From Betaproteobacteria bacterium (GTDB taxonomy: Bacteria > Pseudomonadota > Gammaproteobacteria > Burkholderiales > Thiobacteraceae), in contig JAHECG010000004.1 of NCBI GenBank assembly GCA_024641855.1, positions 37,758 to 87,746 on the forward strand: a stretch of DNA of 49,989 nt. The letters are read 5' to 3'. The notes beneath the pieces were generated by a model. It was given only the letters and a program-made list of their open reading frames with translations, did no database searches and was not told the origin of the DNA. The translations under genes were made by a program, and so were the position numbers. Position 1 is the stretch's first letter. Each line of letters starts with the position of its first letter. Below, piece after piece: positions 1 through 9,646 of the stretch.

Positions 1-899
1 ACCCGACCTTCTCGATCGCCTAGTGCCGCCGCCGTCCGCTGGCGTTCGGTGATATCGCGCACGATCGCGACGAAGCGCGCTGGTTCATCGGCGGGCGCCA
101 TGTACTGCAAGAAAATTTCCACCGGAATACGTTGGCCGCTTTTATGCTGATGCACCGTCTCAAAGGTCAAAGAATCGCGTTCACAAGACAGCAGCGGCTC
201 GATCAAGGCATGAAATTGTTCGATCGTTATATCTGGCTTGATATCGTATGGGTGCATGCCCATTAATTCCGAGCGGCTATAACCCACTTGACGCAAAGCG
301 CCTTCATTGACGTAGAAGAAACTTAGATCGACGGCATCGAACATGAACACGCAATCAAGCGTCCGATCAAGCGTGCTCCGAAATTGCCGCAGTTCATTTT
401 CTTGCTCTCTTAATTCGACTTGATTGATTTCATCTTCAACGCAATCCGCGAGATCGCGCAAAGCCAGCCGTTCGCTTTTGGTCAATTGTCGCGGCTGATC
501 GGCGATGATACATAAGGTGCCAATGCGATAGCCTTCCGTGGTGCTTAGTGGCGCGCCGGCATAAAAACGAATATGCGGCGGCCCGATCACCAACGGGTTA
601 TCGGCGAAGCGTGGGTCAAGACGAGCATCACTAATTTCGAATATGTCTTTATTTAGAATGGCATGACCGCAAAATGAAATGTCGCGCCCGGTTTCGCATG
701 CCGCTAATCCTTGACGTGACTTAAACCACTGGCGCTCGGCATCCACCAACGACACCAACACGATCGGGGTGCCGAATAGATGCTGACCTAGCCGCGTCAG
801 ACGATCAAAGCGCTCTTCCGGTGCAGTGTCGAGCAGCCTGCGTTCGTGTAGCGCAAGCAACCGCCTGGATTCGTTTTCGGGCAGTGCCGGTGCTTGCAT
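1..899 (-). CDS. GAF-PAS signalling protein, C-terminus cut by window edge
   Basis: An open frame runs from ATG at 899 to the left edge (299 codons). Residues about 10-165 form a GAF domain of the type that starts LDTAPEERFDRL and contains VSLVDAERQWFKSR and SFCGHAI. Residues about 175-290 form a PAS domain (DCVFMFD, YVNEGALRQVGY, ETVHQHKSGQR) ending in RDITERQ, the usual linker to a coiled coil and an output domain. The output domain (histidine kinase or GGDEF are both common for this layout) lies outside the window, so the function stays open. The PAS domain closely resembles the one in the kinase at 7343-9646. The start lies 2 nt after the stop of the HD-GYP regulator, so the two genes are probably co-transcribed and translationally coupled. 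Confidence 0.8.
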   Translation of the reverse strand, partial: MQAPALPENESRRLLALHERRLLDTAPEERFDRLTRLGQHLFGTPIVLVSLVDAERQWFKSRQGLAACETGRDISFCGHAILNKDIFEISDARLDPRFADNPLVIGPPHIRFYAGAPLSTTEGYRIGTLCIIADQPRQLTKSERLALRDLADCVEDEINQVELREQENELRQFRSTLDRTLDCVFMFDAVDLSFFYVNEGALRQVGYSRSELMGMHPYDIKPDITIEQFHALIEPLLSCERDSLTFETVHQHKSGQRIPVEIFLQYMAPADEPARFVAIVRDITERQRTAAALGDREGR

Positions 900-901
900 G
901 C

Positions 902-1966
902 TTAGGATCCATTCTCAGAAAAACGCTCGCGGATTTGCAAAATCCCAGGCAGTTGTTGCAGGAACACGTCGACCAGTGACGGATCAAAGTGGATCCCGCT
1001 ATTGTCTTTGATCAGATTCACTGCCGCTTCAATTGTCCATGCTTTTTTATAAGGTCGCGCCGATGTCAACGCGTCAAACACATCCGCCAACGCCGCAATG
1101 CGTCCGGACAACGGAATCGCTGCACCGGAAAGTCCATTGGGATAACCACTGCCATCCCATTTTTCATGATGCGTAAGGGCAATCTCCTTTGCCATAGCCA
1201 TCAAATCCGAAGCGTCGCCATCCAGCAACTTGCCGCCGATGGTGGCATGCGTTTTCATTATCTCCCATTCGTGCGGCTCGAATTTTCCGGGTTTGAGCAA
1301 AATTGCGTCGGGAATGCCGATTTTTCCAATGTCGTGCATCGGGCTCGCATTCAGAATGAGATCGCATTGCGCATCGTCCCAACCAATCGCGCGTGCCAGT
1401 AGCGCACAAGCGTGGCTCATCCGTAGAATATGACTACCGGTTTCTTCGTCTCGATATTCCGCAGCCATCCCCAAACGTTGCACCACTTGCAAACGGGTGC
1501 TATGCAACTCTGCAGTGCGCGCACGCACCATGCTATCCAACAAGGATTTCTGATCATGCAACAATCGATGCGCCAATTGCGCGTCCAACAAATTGCGCAC
1601 GCGCATCAACAATTCGTTGCGGTCGAAGGGTTTGCCAATAAAATCGCGCGCGCCGCCGGCCAACGCCTGCAACAGATGGCTTTTATCTTTCTGTGCGGTG
1701 AGAATGACGATCGGCGGCAACAATGGATCGTTCAACGCCTTCAATAGCGCCATGACTTGATACCCATCTAAATGCGGCATATTGATATCAAGTAAAATCA
1801 AATCCGGTCGCGTCGCGTGATATGCATTAATCGCTTCACGCGAATCCTCCACCAGCACGAGTCCCTGGTAGCCTTGGCCTGACAACATCCTTTCCAGCAA
1901 TTTCAGATTGGCCGGCTCATCATCGACAATCAGAATCCGTTCTTGGATTGTGGATTCAGCACTCAT
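902..1966 (-). CDS. response regulator with HD-GYP phosphodiesterase domain
   Basis: 354 residues. Residues 10-130 are a receiver domain with acidic pair D15-D16, phospho-acceptor D60 (LILLDINMP), T90 and K112. Residues about 155-345 are an HD-GYP domain: TGSH at 177-180, HD at 211-212 followed by GKIGIPD, HH at 266-267, and DGSGYP at 271-276. All expected metal and signature residues are visible. HD-GYP proteins hydrolyse cyclic di-GMP, usually to GMP or pGpG, so phosphorylation by a neighbouring kinase probably tunes c-di-GMP turnover; that link is inference. ATG at 1966 has a good Shine-Dalgarno (GGAG, 7 nt away) and lies inside the upstream kinase gene, with an 11-nt overlap. It is the only non-kinase response regulator in the array, so a natural output for several of the kinases. 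Confidence 0.93.
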   Translation of the reverse strand: MSAESTIQERILIVDDEPANLKLLERMLSGQGYQGLVLVEDSREAINAYHATRPDLILLDINMPHLDGYQVMALLKALNDPLLPPIVILTAQKDKSHLLQALAGGARDFIGKPFDRNELLMRVRNLLDAQLAHRLLHDQKSLLDSMVRARTAELHSTRLQVVQRLGMAAEYRDEETGSHILRMSHACALLARAIGWDDAQCDLILNASPMHDIGKIGIPDAILLKPGKFEPHEWEIMKTHATIGGKLLDGDASDLMAMAKEIALTHHEKWDGSGYPNGLSGAAIPLSGRIAALADVFDALTSARPYKKAWTIEAAVNLIKDNSGIHFDPSLVDVFLQQLPGILQIRERFSENGS

Positions 1967-4721
1967 GTTTTATCTCCGATCGGCTAGGGATATAGCGATC
2001 AATCGTGTTAAGAAATGGCTCAGCTTCACTCTGTAGGATGAGTGTGTCATTAAAACCGGCGGCCAGTGCAATTTCGATATCTTTTTCGGCATCGCTTTGA
2101 ATCATGGCGATCACCTTGGTATTGTTGATCAAATTACGTTCCCGCAGTTCGTTCAATACGACAAAGCCATCCATTTCCGACAGCTCGATATCGAGCAAAA
2201 TCAAATCAAAACGATTCTCGCTAGCCAATTGGATGCCGATCCCTGCAGTATGCGCGATCTGTACGTGGATGTGCGGACGTTGACCGAGCAAACGGCTCAT
2301 TTGTTTCAGATTGTGTAAATTGTCTTCGATGCATAAAATTGTTGGCGGCATTTGGCCGGCCCCACGTGCACGCTGCCGTCTTTCCTGCGGCAACTCAAAC
2401 CAAAAAGTGCTGCCGACGCCCACCGCACTCTCCACCCCCATGCTGCCGCCCATCAACTCGATCAATTGACGACTGATGGTAAGTCCAATGCCCGTCCCTT
2501 CAATTGCACCGCTCTCAGCACCCAGGCGATTAAACGGCTGAAAAACCTCATCGATGCGATTCAATGGAATTCCCGGTCCCGTATCGCTGACTAAAATACG
2601 CGCGCGCATTCCATCGAACGTGCAGTGTAGTTTCACGCAGCCATCGGGACGATTGTATTTAATCGCATTGGAAAGCAAGTTCAACAACACTTGTTTCAAG
2701 CGTACCGTGTCGGCCCGCAACACCGTATGAGCACAATCGGCTTTTTCGAGATGAATACCATGCGCCTGCGCTTGCGTTTGCACCAACACCAAACACTCGT
2801 CGATGATCTCGTTCAAGGGTACCGGCGCCATCGAGAGCTTGATATTGCCGCTTTCGATTTTTGCTAAATTCAATACCTCGCTAATCAGATCCAGCAAATG
2901 CCGACCCGCCGTCATAATTTCTTTAACATTGTCGCGATTGTCCGAAGACAAGCTTGCATCCACTTCCATCAACTGCGCAAAGCCCAGCACCGCGTTCATG
3001 GGTGTGCGCAATTCGTGCGACATACTCGCCAAAAATTGCGATTTCGCCTGATTCGCACGTTCCGCTTCTTTCATCGCCGCTTGCATCGACTCTGTCCGTT
3101 GCGCGACCCGCACCTCAAGATCTTCATTAATTTGCTGGAGTTGCCGCTCTGCCTGCTTGCGCTCGCTCATGTCACGCATCGCCATCGAAAAAAAGCGCAA
3201 AGTTCCCTGGGTGTCATGGTGCGCCAGGATAATCAGCGAAACAGGAATTTCATGGTCATTAGAACCATCCAGTAACGCAACTTCGCCGGACCAGTATCCA
3301 TCGCGTGAGGCGGTTGGAATACTCCGTCCGCGGATTAATTCCGTCGCCCAATGCGGATGTAGATCGGCTATGTACAAGTCATTCAGCACGCGATCGCCCA
3401 AGCCGCTCATGGTACGTCCACCCTGGTTAACGTACAGCAGTTTGCCATCCGGATCCACCATGCCAATAAAATCAGGCGCAGCCTCGATAATGGCAATCAG
3501 GCGATCGCGCTCTTCCTCGGTATGCTTGCGCTGCTCTACGAACACACGCATCACGCCCAACCAAAGCACCAACATCAATCCACTAACACCCCCCAGACGC
3601 CACCACAACGCCTGCGTCAGCTCGGACAGCGCTTCCTTAGGTAGCGCATTGGCGACCCAGCGATGAAGAATCCATTCACCGTTACTGACTGCGACCACGC
3701 TCTTCTGCAAATGTGCCGCCGGTTGCAACGTGTTGGCCAAATAGCGAGGAATTGCGCGATTTCGCCGATCGTAGATACGGATACCGAGACTGGCATTTTC
3801 CAACAGATACTCAACCGGAGGGGTCTCAAGGTCGACCTGTAGTCGACGCAACACTTGTTTATCCGAATCCAAGATTGGCAATCTAGGCCAGCCAATTAAT
3901 CGCGCCTCCAGCGTGTTGGCCAGAATTACCGTCGCCACCAGGCCAGATATTTTACCGTTCGCATTATCAAAGATCGGTACCGTGTAGGTGAGTCCCCAGG
4001 CGTTTTGCTCGCTTCCCTGGCTACGCGAGGTGTACTGGGAGTTATCGCAAGTCCGCATCAGTTCGGAAAATACGCCCGGAATACCCATCGGTGCGTCATT
4101 CGGTATCCGTGGTTGATGCAACTGAAATTCCTGTAATTGCCGTGCATAGTACCGATACTCGCTGCTCTCATCCTGTTCCGGCGTATCAGCCCACACAATC
4201 CCTTCGCCTTTTAAATTCCGTTTAAAGGTATCGAGAATCAATTCATCGAAAGCCATAAACGGCACCTGACCCCGACGCGGATCGAAGCCCTGATACACCA
4301 GATAGATTTCCGACACGGAAATCTGGCTCGCAAGGTGATTATAGAGTTGCTGTACGGTATTGGCATCGAAACGGTTGAAGCGTCCTTCCGCCACCATATT
4401 TTCCTCCTTGTCGCGCCGATTTTGCGGCTTGACTTGCCGTACTGCCGGCAATAACGATATGGTTCGCGTGGCAACATAAAGGTCGGCAAACAGGCTGGAA
4501 ATTTCATGCGCCTTTGCGCTGGTCGCGGCGTCGTAGGTATTTAGGTTTGCCGCAATCGCCTGCGCACGGCTATTGCGGTTATCCAACACGATCAATAGCA
4601 CACACATCACCCATACCGAAAAAAAGCCGATAACCAAAGCGCGCCGACCGAGTCGCGCCAACACCCTGCGCAACCTGTCGGCCAGTGAACTGATGAGCGC
4701 CGAGCGGCTTATCTTAGTCAT
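1956..4721 (-). CDS. hybrid histidine kinase A3: periplasmic sensor-PAS-HisKA-HATPase-REC
   Basis: 921 residues from ATG at 4721, which overlaps the upstream stop by 8 nt (ATGACTAA). A longer frame to 4781 is open but would run further into the upstream gene. TM1 is about 28-46, a large periplasmic region 47-370 looks Cache-like, and TM2 is about 375-394. PAS is about 405-522, HisKA has H569 (SMSHELRTP), the HATPase has N685 and the G boxes DTGPGIP and GTGIGL, and a receiver spans about 793-912. The receiver keeps E799-D800 and D844, but the conserved Ser/Thr is I874 and the conserved Lys-Pro is L896-Q897. It may therefore be poorly switchable or act as a pseudo-receiver. The PAS resembles that of the kinase at 13235-15733. 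Confidence 0.92.
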   Translation of the reverse strand: MTKISRSALISSLADRLRRVLARLGRRALVIGFFSVWVMCVLLIVLDNRNSRAQAIAANLNTYDAATSAKAHEISSLFADLYVATRTISLLPAVRQVKPQNRRDKEENMVAEGRFNRFDANTVQQLYNHLASQISVSEIYLVYQGFDPRRGQVPFMAFDELILDTFKRNLKGEGIVWADTPEQDESSEYRYYARQLQEFQLHQPRIPNDAPMGIPGVFSELMRTCDNSQYTSRSQGSEQNAWGLTYTVPIFDNANGKISGLVATVILANTLEARLIGWPRLPILDSDKQVLRRLQVDLETPPVEYLLENASLGIRIYDRRNRAIPRYLANTLQPAAHLQKSVVAVSNGEWILHRWVANALPKEALSELTQALWWRLGGVSGLMLVLWLGVMRVFVEQRKHTEEERDRLIAIIEAAPDFIGMVDPDGKLLYVNQGGRTMSGLGDRVLNDLYIADLHPHWATELIRGRSIPTASRDGYWSGEVALLDGSNDHEIPVSLIILAHHDTQGTLRFFSMAMRDMSERKQAERQLQQINEDLEVRVAQRTESMQAAMKEAERANQAKSQFLASMSHELRTPMNAVLGFAQLMEVDASLSSDNRDNVKEIMTAGRHLLDLISEVLNLAKIESGNIKLSMAPVPLNEIIDECLVLVQTQAQAHGIHLEKADCAHTVLRADTVRLKQVLLNLLSNAIKYNRPDGCVKLHCTFDGMRARILVSDTGPGIPLNRIDEVFQPFNRLGAESGAIEGTGIGLTISRQLIELMGGSMGVESAVGVGSTFWFELPQERRQRARGAGQMPPTILCIEDNLHNLKQMSRLLGQRPHIHVQIAHTAGIGIQLASENRFDLILLDIELSEMDGFVVLNELRERNLINNTKVIAMIQSDAEKDIEIALAAGFNDTLILQSEAEPFLNTIDRYIPSRSEIKHEC

Positions 4722-7338
4722 TGGTAGGCTTCCGCATCTCTGGATCCGCTGTCGTTCCATCGTGCAACAATCCTGCAACATCCGGTTCCGTCAAGTAAAC
4801 ATCCACCGCCTGAAAAAAAGTTTGCGCGCTCAGTGGTTTGTTTAGATAACCTGAAAAACCGGCGATAGGTTCGTGATGACCATCGTACGGCTGGGAGGCA
4901 CCATGAATAGCGATCACGGGGATCGCACGCGTCGCTTCGTTTTCGTGCAACAACCGTAAGGATTCAAAACCGTCCATGCCCTGCAAATCGATGTCGAGCA
5001 AAATCAGATCAAAGTGATTTTCGTTGGCTAACGCGATACCTAAATGCGTCGTAGGTGCGGTTTGCAAACGAACGTGCGGGCGTAGACCCAGCAGACTACT
5101 GACCAATTTTAGGTTGGCCGCACTATTATCGATATGTAAAACGTTGGGCGGCCTAGTGCCCGGAGGACGCAATCCCTGACGTCTTTCCTGCGGCAATTCA
5201 AACCAGAAAGTACTGCCGACTCCGAACGTGCTCTCAACGCCCATGGTGCCACCCATCAGCTCCACCAATTGGCGACTGATGGTGAGACCAATACCGGTGC
5301 CTTCGATGTTGCTACCCTCAACCCCCAAGCGATTAAACGGTTGAAATACTTCATGGATACGCTGCTGTGGAATACCTAGACCGCTATCGCTGACTAAAAT
5401 GCGCGTCATCAAATCCTGTTCGTGGGTGAAATGCAATTTCACATAGCCATCGGGTTGGTTGTATTTAATCGCATTCGAGAGCAAATTCAACAGGACTTGT
5501 TTCAAGCGCAAACGATCGGCCCGTAATACCGTGTTCGCGCAATCCGTTTTTTCAATGCGAACGCGATTACGCTGTGCCTGCCCTTGAACCAACACGAGAC
5601 ACTCATCGACGACATCGCATAAACTCACCGGCGCGATGGAAAGATCGAGGTTTCCGCTTTCAATCTTTTCCAGATTCAAGACTTCCGTGATTAAATTCAG
5701 CAGATGCTGACCGGCCCGCAATATTTCTTGAACATTATCCTGGTTCTCCGACCCCAATGCTTCATCCGCTTCTAGCAATTGCGCGAAACCAAGCACGGCA
5801 TTCATCGGCGTACGCAATTCGTGCGACATGCTGGCCAGGAATTGCGATTTAGCTTGATTGGCGTGTTCGGCCTCTTCCTTCGCAGCGTACAAAGCGCGCT
5901 CAGATTTTTTTCGTTGCGAAATATCCAAGCCCGTGCCAATCACATACCGTTTCCCACTCAGCTTCACCGATACAAATTGAAAGATAAACGGGATCTGCGC
6001 CCCGGACTTGGTACACAAAATGGATTCCAACTCGGCTTTGCCTTGCACAAAGCAAGTCAACATACTGTCCGAGAATTGTTCCAACACCGCATCGGCGATC
6101 AGCTCCGCTGGGAGTTTCTGAAAAATCTCCTCGACGCTGAATCCGGTAACCCGCGAAAAATTATCATTGACCCGGAGAAACTGCATCGCCTGTGACAACA
6201 TGAAAAAGATACCAGGCTGCGCATCGATCGCGACATTGGTCAAATCGTGCTCGACGCGCAACTTCTGTTCCATTTCGATTAGATCGGTAATATCGGTTCG
6301 TATCGAAACATATTGGTAGGTTCTGCCCAACGCATCTAAGAACGGCACAATGGTCGTTTTCACCCAGTAATAACTACCATCCTTGCGCCGATTTCGAATG
6401 ATGCCGCGCCAGATTTTCCCGCTGGCAATGACTTGCCACAGCTCGATAAAAAATTCGCGCGGGTGGTAACGGGAGTTCAGCAACCGATGATCTTGCCCAA
6501 TGAGCTCTTCTGCACTGTACTGCGATATTTCACAAAACTTTGCGTTGACCGCTGTGATCAAACCATCAGGACCGGTAATACTGACAATATTATGCTCATC
6601 CAATGCGATTTTTTGATAGGCCAATGCCTGCGTTGTGGTCGCTATTTCCTCTTGGGCGGCATAAATTTCATGGATCAAGCGACGCAAGTTCCGCCGGTAA
6701 GCCCATCCGATCAATATCGTCAACATCACACCAACAAGACCAATCACGACTAAAACACGTTGTTGCTGTTGGCTCCGAGCTAAAGAGATATTTTGCACAT
6801 GGAGAACTTCATCACGATTATTCCTGATCATCTTTCCGATCACAGACAATGACTTTTCATGTTCCGGAATGGCTACCTCCGCCATCAAATGGATGGCGGC
6901 CTCATGCTGCCCAGCCAGTGCCAATTTGATTGCCTTTTCTTGCAGTAAATGGACTTGAATACTAATCGCGTTTTGCGCCGCTAATTGTTCAACTTCAAAC
7001 GGCGTCATAGACATACGCAATAAGGTTTCGCGCGCGTTCAAAAATTCGCTTGCCGCAGCGTAATACTTTTGAAGTTTCTCGTCCTGTTCAAATGCATCTT
7101 TAACTTGGATCAATTCATACATCAACGTCGCTCGCTGTCGAATCAAATCCTCCATACGGTGCAAGAGTTGAATATGACGCGATTGTTCATTCACAATCTG
7201 ATCCATATCTTTTTGAATCAAACGAAAAGCGTATTCCGCATACAGGATCACCATTACGATCAGCATCGCGACCAACATAAAAGCGACCGATAGCTTTCGC
7301 CCACCCCGCTTTGCGATCTGATCTGGTGCGTTAGGCAT
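4714..7338 (-). CDS. hybrid histidine kinase A2: periplasmic helical sensor-PAS-PAS-HisKA-HATPase-REC
   Basis: 874 residues from ATG at 7338, which lies 4 nt after the stop of the preceding kinase. ATG at 7362 would also work, and neither has a clear Shine-Dalgarno. TM1 is about 17-36, a helical periplasmic segment follows (about 40-190, four-helix-bundle-like), and TM2 is about 194-214. PAS1 is about 240-355, PAS2 about 365-475. HisKA has H506, and the HATPase has SNAIKYN and GTGIGL. The C-terminal receiver (about 732-850) keeps D782 and K834, but the acidic pair reads D737-N738 and the switch Ser/Thr is H812. Mg2+ binding and phosphorylation of this receiver may be impaired. PAS1 closely resembles the first PAS of the 1423-residue kinase at 15801-20072. 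Confidence 0.92.
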   Translation of the reverse strand: MPNAPDQIAKRGGRKLSVAFMLVAMLIVMVILYAEYAFRLIQKDMDQIVNEQSRHIQLLHRMEDLIRQRATLMYELIQVKDAFEQDEKLQKYYAAASEFLNARETLLRMSMTPFEVEQLAAQNAISIQVHLLQEKAIKLALAGQHEAAIHLMAEVAIPEHEKSLSVIGKMIRNNRDEVLHVQNISLARSQQQQRVLVVIGLVGVMLTILIGWAYRRNLRRLIHEIYAAQEEIATTTQALAYQKIALDEHNIVSITGPDGLITAVNAKFCEISQYSAEELIGQDHRLLNSRYHPREFFIELWQVIASGKIWRGIIRNRRKDGSYYWVKTTIVPFLDALGRTYQYVSIRTDITDLIEMEQKLRVEHDLTNVAIDAQPGIFFMLSQAMQFLRVNDNFSRVTGFSVEEIFQKLPAELIADAVLEQFSDSMLTCFVQGKAELESILCTKSGAQIPFIFQFVSVKLSGKRYVIGTGLDISQRKKSERALYAAKEEAEHANQAKSQFLASMSHELRTPMNAVLGFAQLLEADEALGSENQDNVQEILRAGQHLLNLITEVLNLEKIESGNLDLSIAPVSLCDVVDECLVLVQGQAQRNRVRIEKTDCANTVLRADRLRLKQVLLNLLSNAIKYNQPDGYVKLHFTHEQDLMTRILVSDSGLGIPQQRIHEVFQPFNRLGVEGSNIEGTGIGLTISRQLVELMGGTMGVESTFGVGSTFWFELPQERRQGLRPPGTRPPNVLHIDNSAANLKLVSSLLGLRPHVRLQTAPTTHLGIALANENHFDLILLDIDLQGMDGFESLRLLHENEATRAIPVIAIHGASQPYDGHHEPIAGFSGYLNKPLSAQTFFQAVDVYLTEPDVAGLLHDGTTADPEMRKPTND

Positions 7339-7342
7339 GGTG

Positions 7343-9646
7343 TTATTTAGAAGGCTGATCATTTTGAGGTTGTCTAGGAGACAGCATGCGCTCGGCCAAC
7401 GACAACAAGCGCGCCACCTCAACCGGTTTCGTAAGGTACTCGTTAAAACCCGCTTCCTTACCTCGTTCGACATCTCGGTTCATCGCATTAGCGCTTAATG
7501 CAATCACCGGGATATTCTGCGTGCGGGGATTCTCCTGCAGCAAACGCAACACTTCAAAACCATCGATACCCGGCAGGTTGATGTCGAGCAAAATTAAATC
7601 CGGTAACCGCGCCTCGGCCACTAGCAATCCGGTTTCGCCATTCACCGCCTCCAGAAATTCGATATCCTTCCGACGCGCGAGAATTTTTTGCACTAAGCGT
7701 AAATTGGCAGGGTTGTCCTCTATATACAACAGCCGATAGCGATCTTGCGGCGTTGTCAACGAAGCCTCCGACGTTGATGTTACACTTACCTGCATTTCCG
7801 CCATCGGCAACTCAAACCAGAAAGTACTGCCTTTGCCCGGCGTACTCTCCACGCCTATCGCACCCTGCATGGCTTCAATAATTTTCTTGGACAGCGCCAG
7901 TCCGATACCGGCGCCGCCGATGCCCGTATAAGCCGATTCTAAACGTTCAAAGGGCTTGAATAGCCGCGGCAAATCAGCCGTAGCAATACCCTGTCCATTG
8001 TCCTGCACGCTGACTCGCACGCGCCGAGTGTCCAGGGCAATACAACGCACCCGCACAGCACCGCCTACGCAGTTGTACTTGACTGCATTGGACAACAGAT
8101 GGCCCAACACTGTTTGTAGTCGTACCCGATCCGCTTGCACTGCGCCGCATGCATCGCGCTCGAACGTGAACTGAATACCGCGTTGCGCCGCCAGTGGTTT
8201 CAACTGGGACATACTTTCTTCGATCACCGATGCCAGCGCAATCGATTCGAGCTGGACTTCCAATACGCCACTTTCGATACAACTCAAATCCAACATTTCA
8301 TTGATCATGATCAGCAAATGCTCGTTCGCCGACTGAATTTCTCGCAGGTTTTCTGCCTGATTTTTCGTTAATGGCTGTTCTGGATCCGTTTGTAATAAGT
8401 GGCTAAACCCAACGAGCGCATTCAGCGGTGTGCGCAGTTCATGGCTCATGCGCGATAAAAATTCAGTTTTCGCGGCATTCGCACTTTCCGCTTCGAGCAG
8501 CGCGACGTTCAGCTCGGCGGTACGCTGCTGCACTCGAATTTCCAGCTCGTCGTTGAGTCCTTTGAGTTGCATTTCCGCCTGTTTGCGCTGTGTCACATCG
8601 TGCACCACCGCAATAAAATGCGTAGTGTGATTCGGTGTTTTAATGTATTGCAACGCGATATCCACCGGTACCCTTTGACCATTTTTGTGTTGGTGCACAG
8701 TTTCAAAATGGATCTGCTGCTGATCTCCTGCCAGCAAAGGCGCGATTAATTGCTTGAATTGCGCCTCGGTAACATCGGGCTTAATGTCATAGGGATACAT
8801 CTGCAACAATTCGTCTTGGCGGTAGCCGACTTGATTCAAGGCACCTTGATTCATATAGGTGAAGCGCAGCGTCTCGCCATCGAACATGAATACACAGTCG
8901 AGCGTTTGATCCAACGTTTGTTTAAACTGTTGCAACGTATCCACATCGCGCTGGCGAGCAACCGCCATTTCCCAAAAAATGGTTTGCAATTGCTGCACTT
9001 CGGTACAACTGTGCGCATCGATCACGCTAGGCATCGTGCCAGTAACACCGTAGCGTGCCACGTTTTCTGTTAGCTGATACAAAGGTTGGGTAATGCGTCG
9101 AGTCAGCCACACACTCAACATCAATCCAACGAGACCGATTAGCGCCGCTACCCAAGTAAACGTACGGCTGAGTTGCGCCAGGATTTGCGTATTGCCTTTC
9201 TGTTCGATGCCCAAATAGAGATGTGCATGCATCCCCGATATGATCGGATAGCCGACCTCCAAGATGGGAACGCCGTCCAGCACATGTCGGTGATTTTCCA
9301 ACTCCGTTTGGCTGCCACGGTCGGTAGAAGGCAGGAGCATTTTAGGAAAGCCATTGCTGAAACTATGCGCCAACACCTTGCCATCAAAGTCAGTAACATA
9401 AGCAAAATTCACATCCACGCTGTCATCGGCGATTCTGACCAAGGTGTCGCGCAGACTCAATTGGCGGCGCTCGATAATGTCGCGCGCCAAGCCTTCAGAA
9501 AGCGATCTAGCCAAGGTCTCGGCCCAATCCTGCTGACGCTGACTAAGCGCATCTTTGATCGCGTAATTATTCAAAGCGCTATTGACCAATGTGCTCACGA
9601 GCAACAGCACCAAAATCAACACTAAATATTGCCTACCGAGTCTCAT
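7343..9646 (-). CDS. hybrid histidine kinase A1: HAMP-PAS-HisKA-HATPase-REC
   Basis: 767 residues from ATG at 9646. The start forms an ATGA overlap with the stop of the PhnD-like lipoprotein gene, with an AAGG-rich Shine-Dalgarno just upstream; a longer frame to 9694 would only overlap that gene. TM1 is about 7-24, a periplasmic domain spans about 28-162, TM2 is about 163-181, a HAMP-like linker is about 182-235, and PAS is about 240-355. HisKA has H402 (SHELRTPLNAL), the HATPase has N520 and GGAGIGLAL, and the receiver (about 637-757) has E643-D644, D688, S718 and K740, all canonical. The transmitter is more diverged than those of the other kinases in the array. Direct coupling to the lipoprotein gene suggests that the binding protein presents ligand to this periplasmic sensor. 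Confidence 0.93.
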   Translation of the reverse strand: MRLGRQYLVLILVLLLVSTLVNSALNNYAIKDALSQRQQDWAETLARSLSEGLARDIIERRQLSLRDTLVRIADDSVDVNFAYVTDFDGKVLAHSFSNGFPKMLLPSTDRGSQTELENHRHVLDGVPILEVGYPIISGMHAHLYLGIEQKGNTQILAQLSRTFTWVAALIGLVGLMLSVWLTRRITQPLYQLTENVARYGVTGTMPSVIDAHSCTEVQQLQTIFWEMAVARQRDVDTLQQFKQTLDQTLDCVFMFDGETLRFTYMNQGALNQVGYRQDELLQMYPYDIKPDVTEAQFKQLIAPLLAGDQQQIHFETVHQHKNGQRVPVDIALQYIKTPNHTTHFIAVVHDVTQRKQAEMQLKGLNDELEIRVQQRTAELNVALLEAESANAAKTEFLSRMSHELRTPLNALVGFSHLLQTDPEQPLTKNQAENLREIQSANEHLLIMINEMLDLSCIESGVLEVQLESIALASVIEESMSQLKPLAAQRGIQFTFERDACGAVQADRVRLQTVLGHLLSNAVKYNCVGGAVRVRCIALDTRRVRVSVQDNGQGIATADLPRLFKPFERLESAYTGIGGAGIGLALSKKIIEAMQGAIGVESTPGKGSTFWFELPMAEMQVSVTSTSEASLTTPQDRYRLLYIEDNPANLRLVQKILARRKDIEFLEAVNGETGLLVAEARLPDLILLDINLPGIDGFEVLRLLQENPRTQNIPVIALSANAMNRDVERGKEAGFNEYLTKPVEVARLLSLAERMLSPRQPQNDQPSK

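Noticed and set aside
4722-4781. N-terminal extension of kinase A3 (20 more residues)
   Set aside because: It overlaps the upstream kinase gene further; ATG at 4721 with the ATGACTAA overlap fits the operon pattern and precedes the basic residues and TM1.
7339-7473. N-terminal extension of kinase A2
   Set aside because: The extension (Arg/Cys-rich) lies inside the end of the preceding kinase gene and looks like an out-of-frame reading of it. An ATG at 7362 remains possible.
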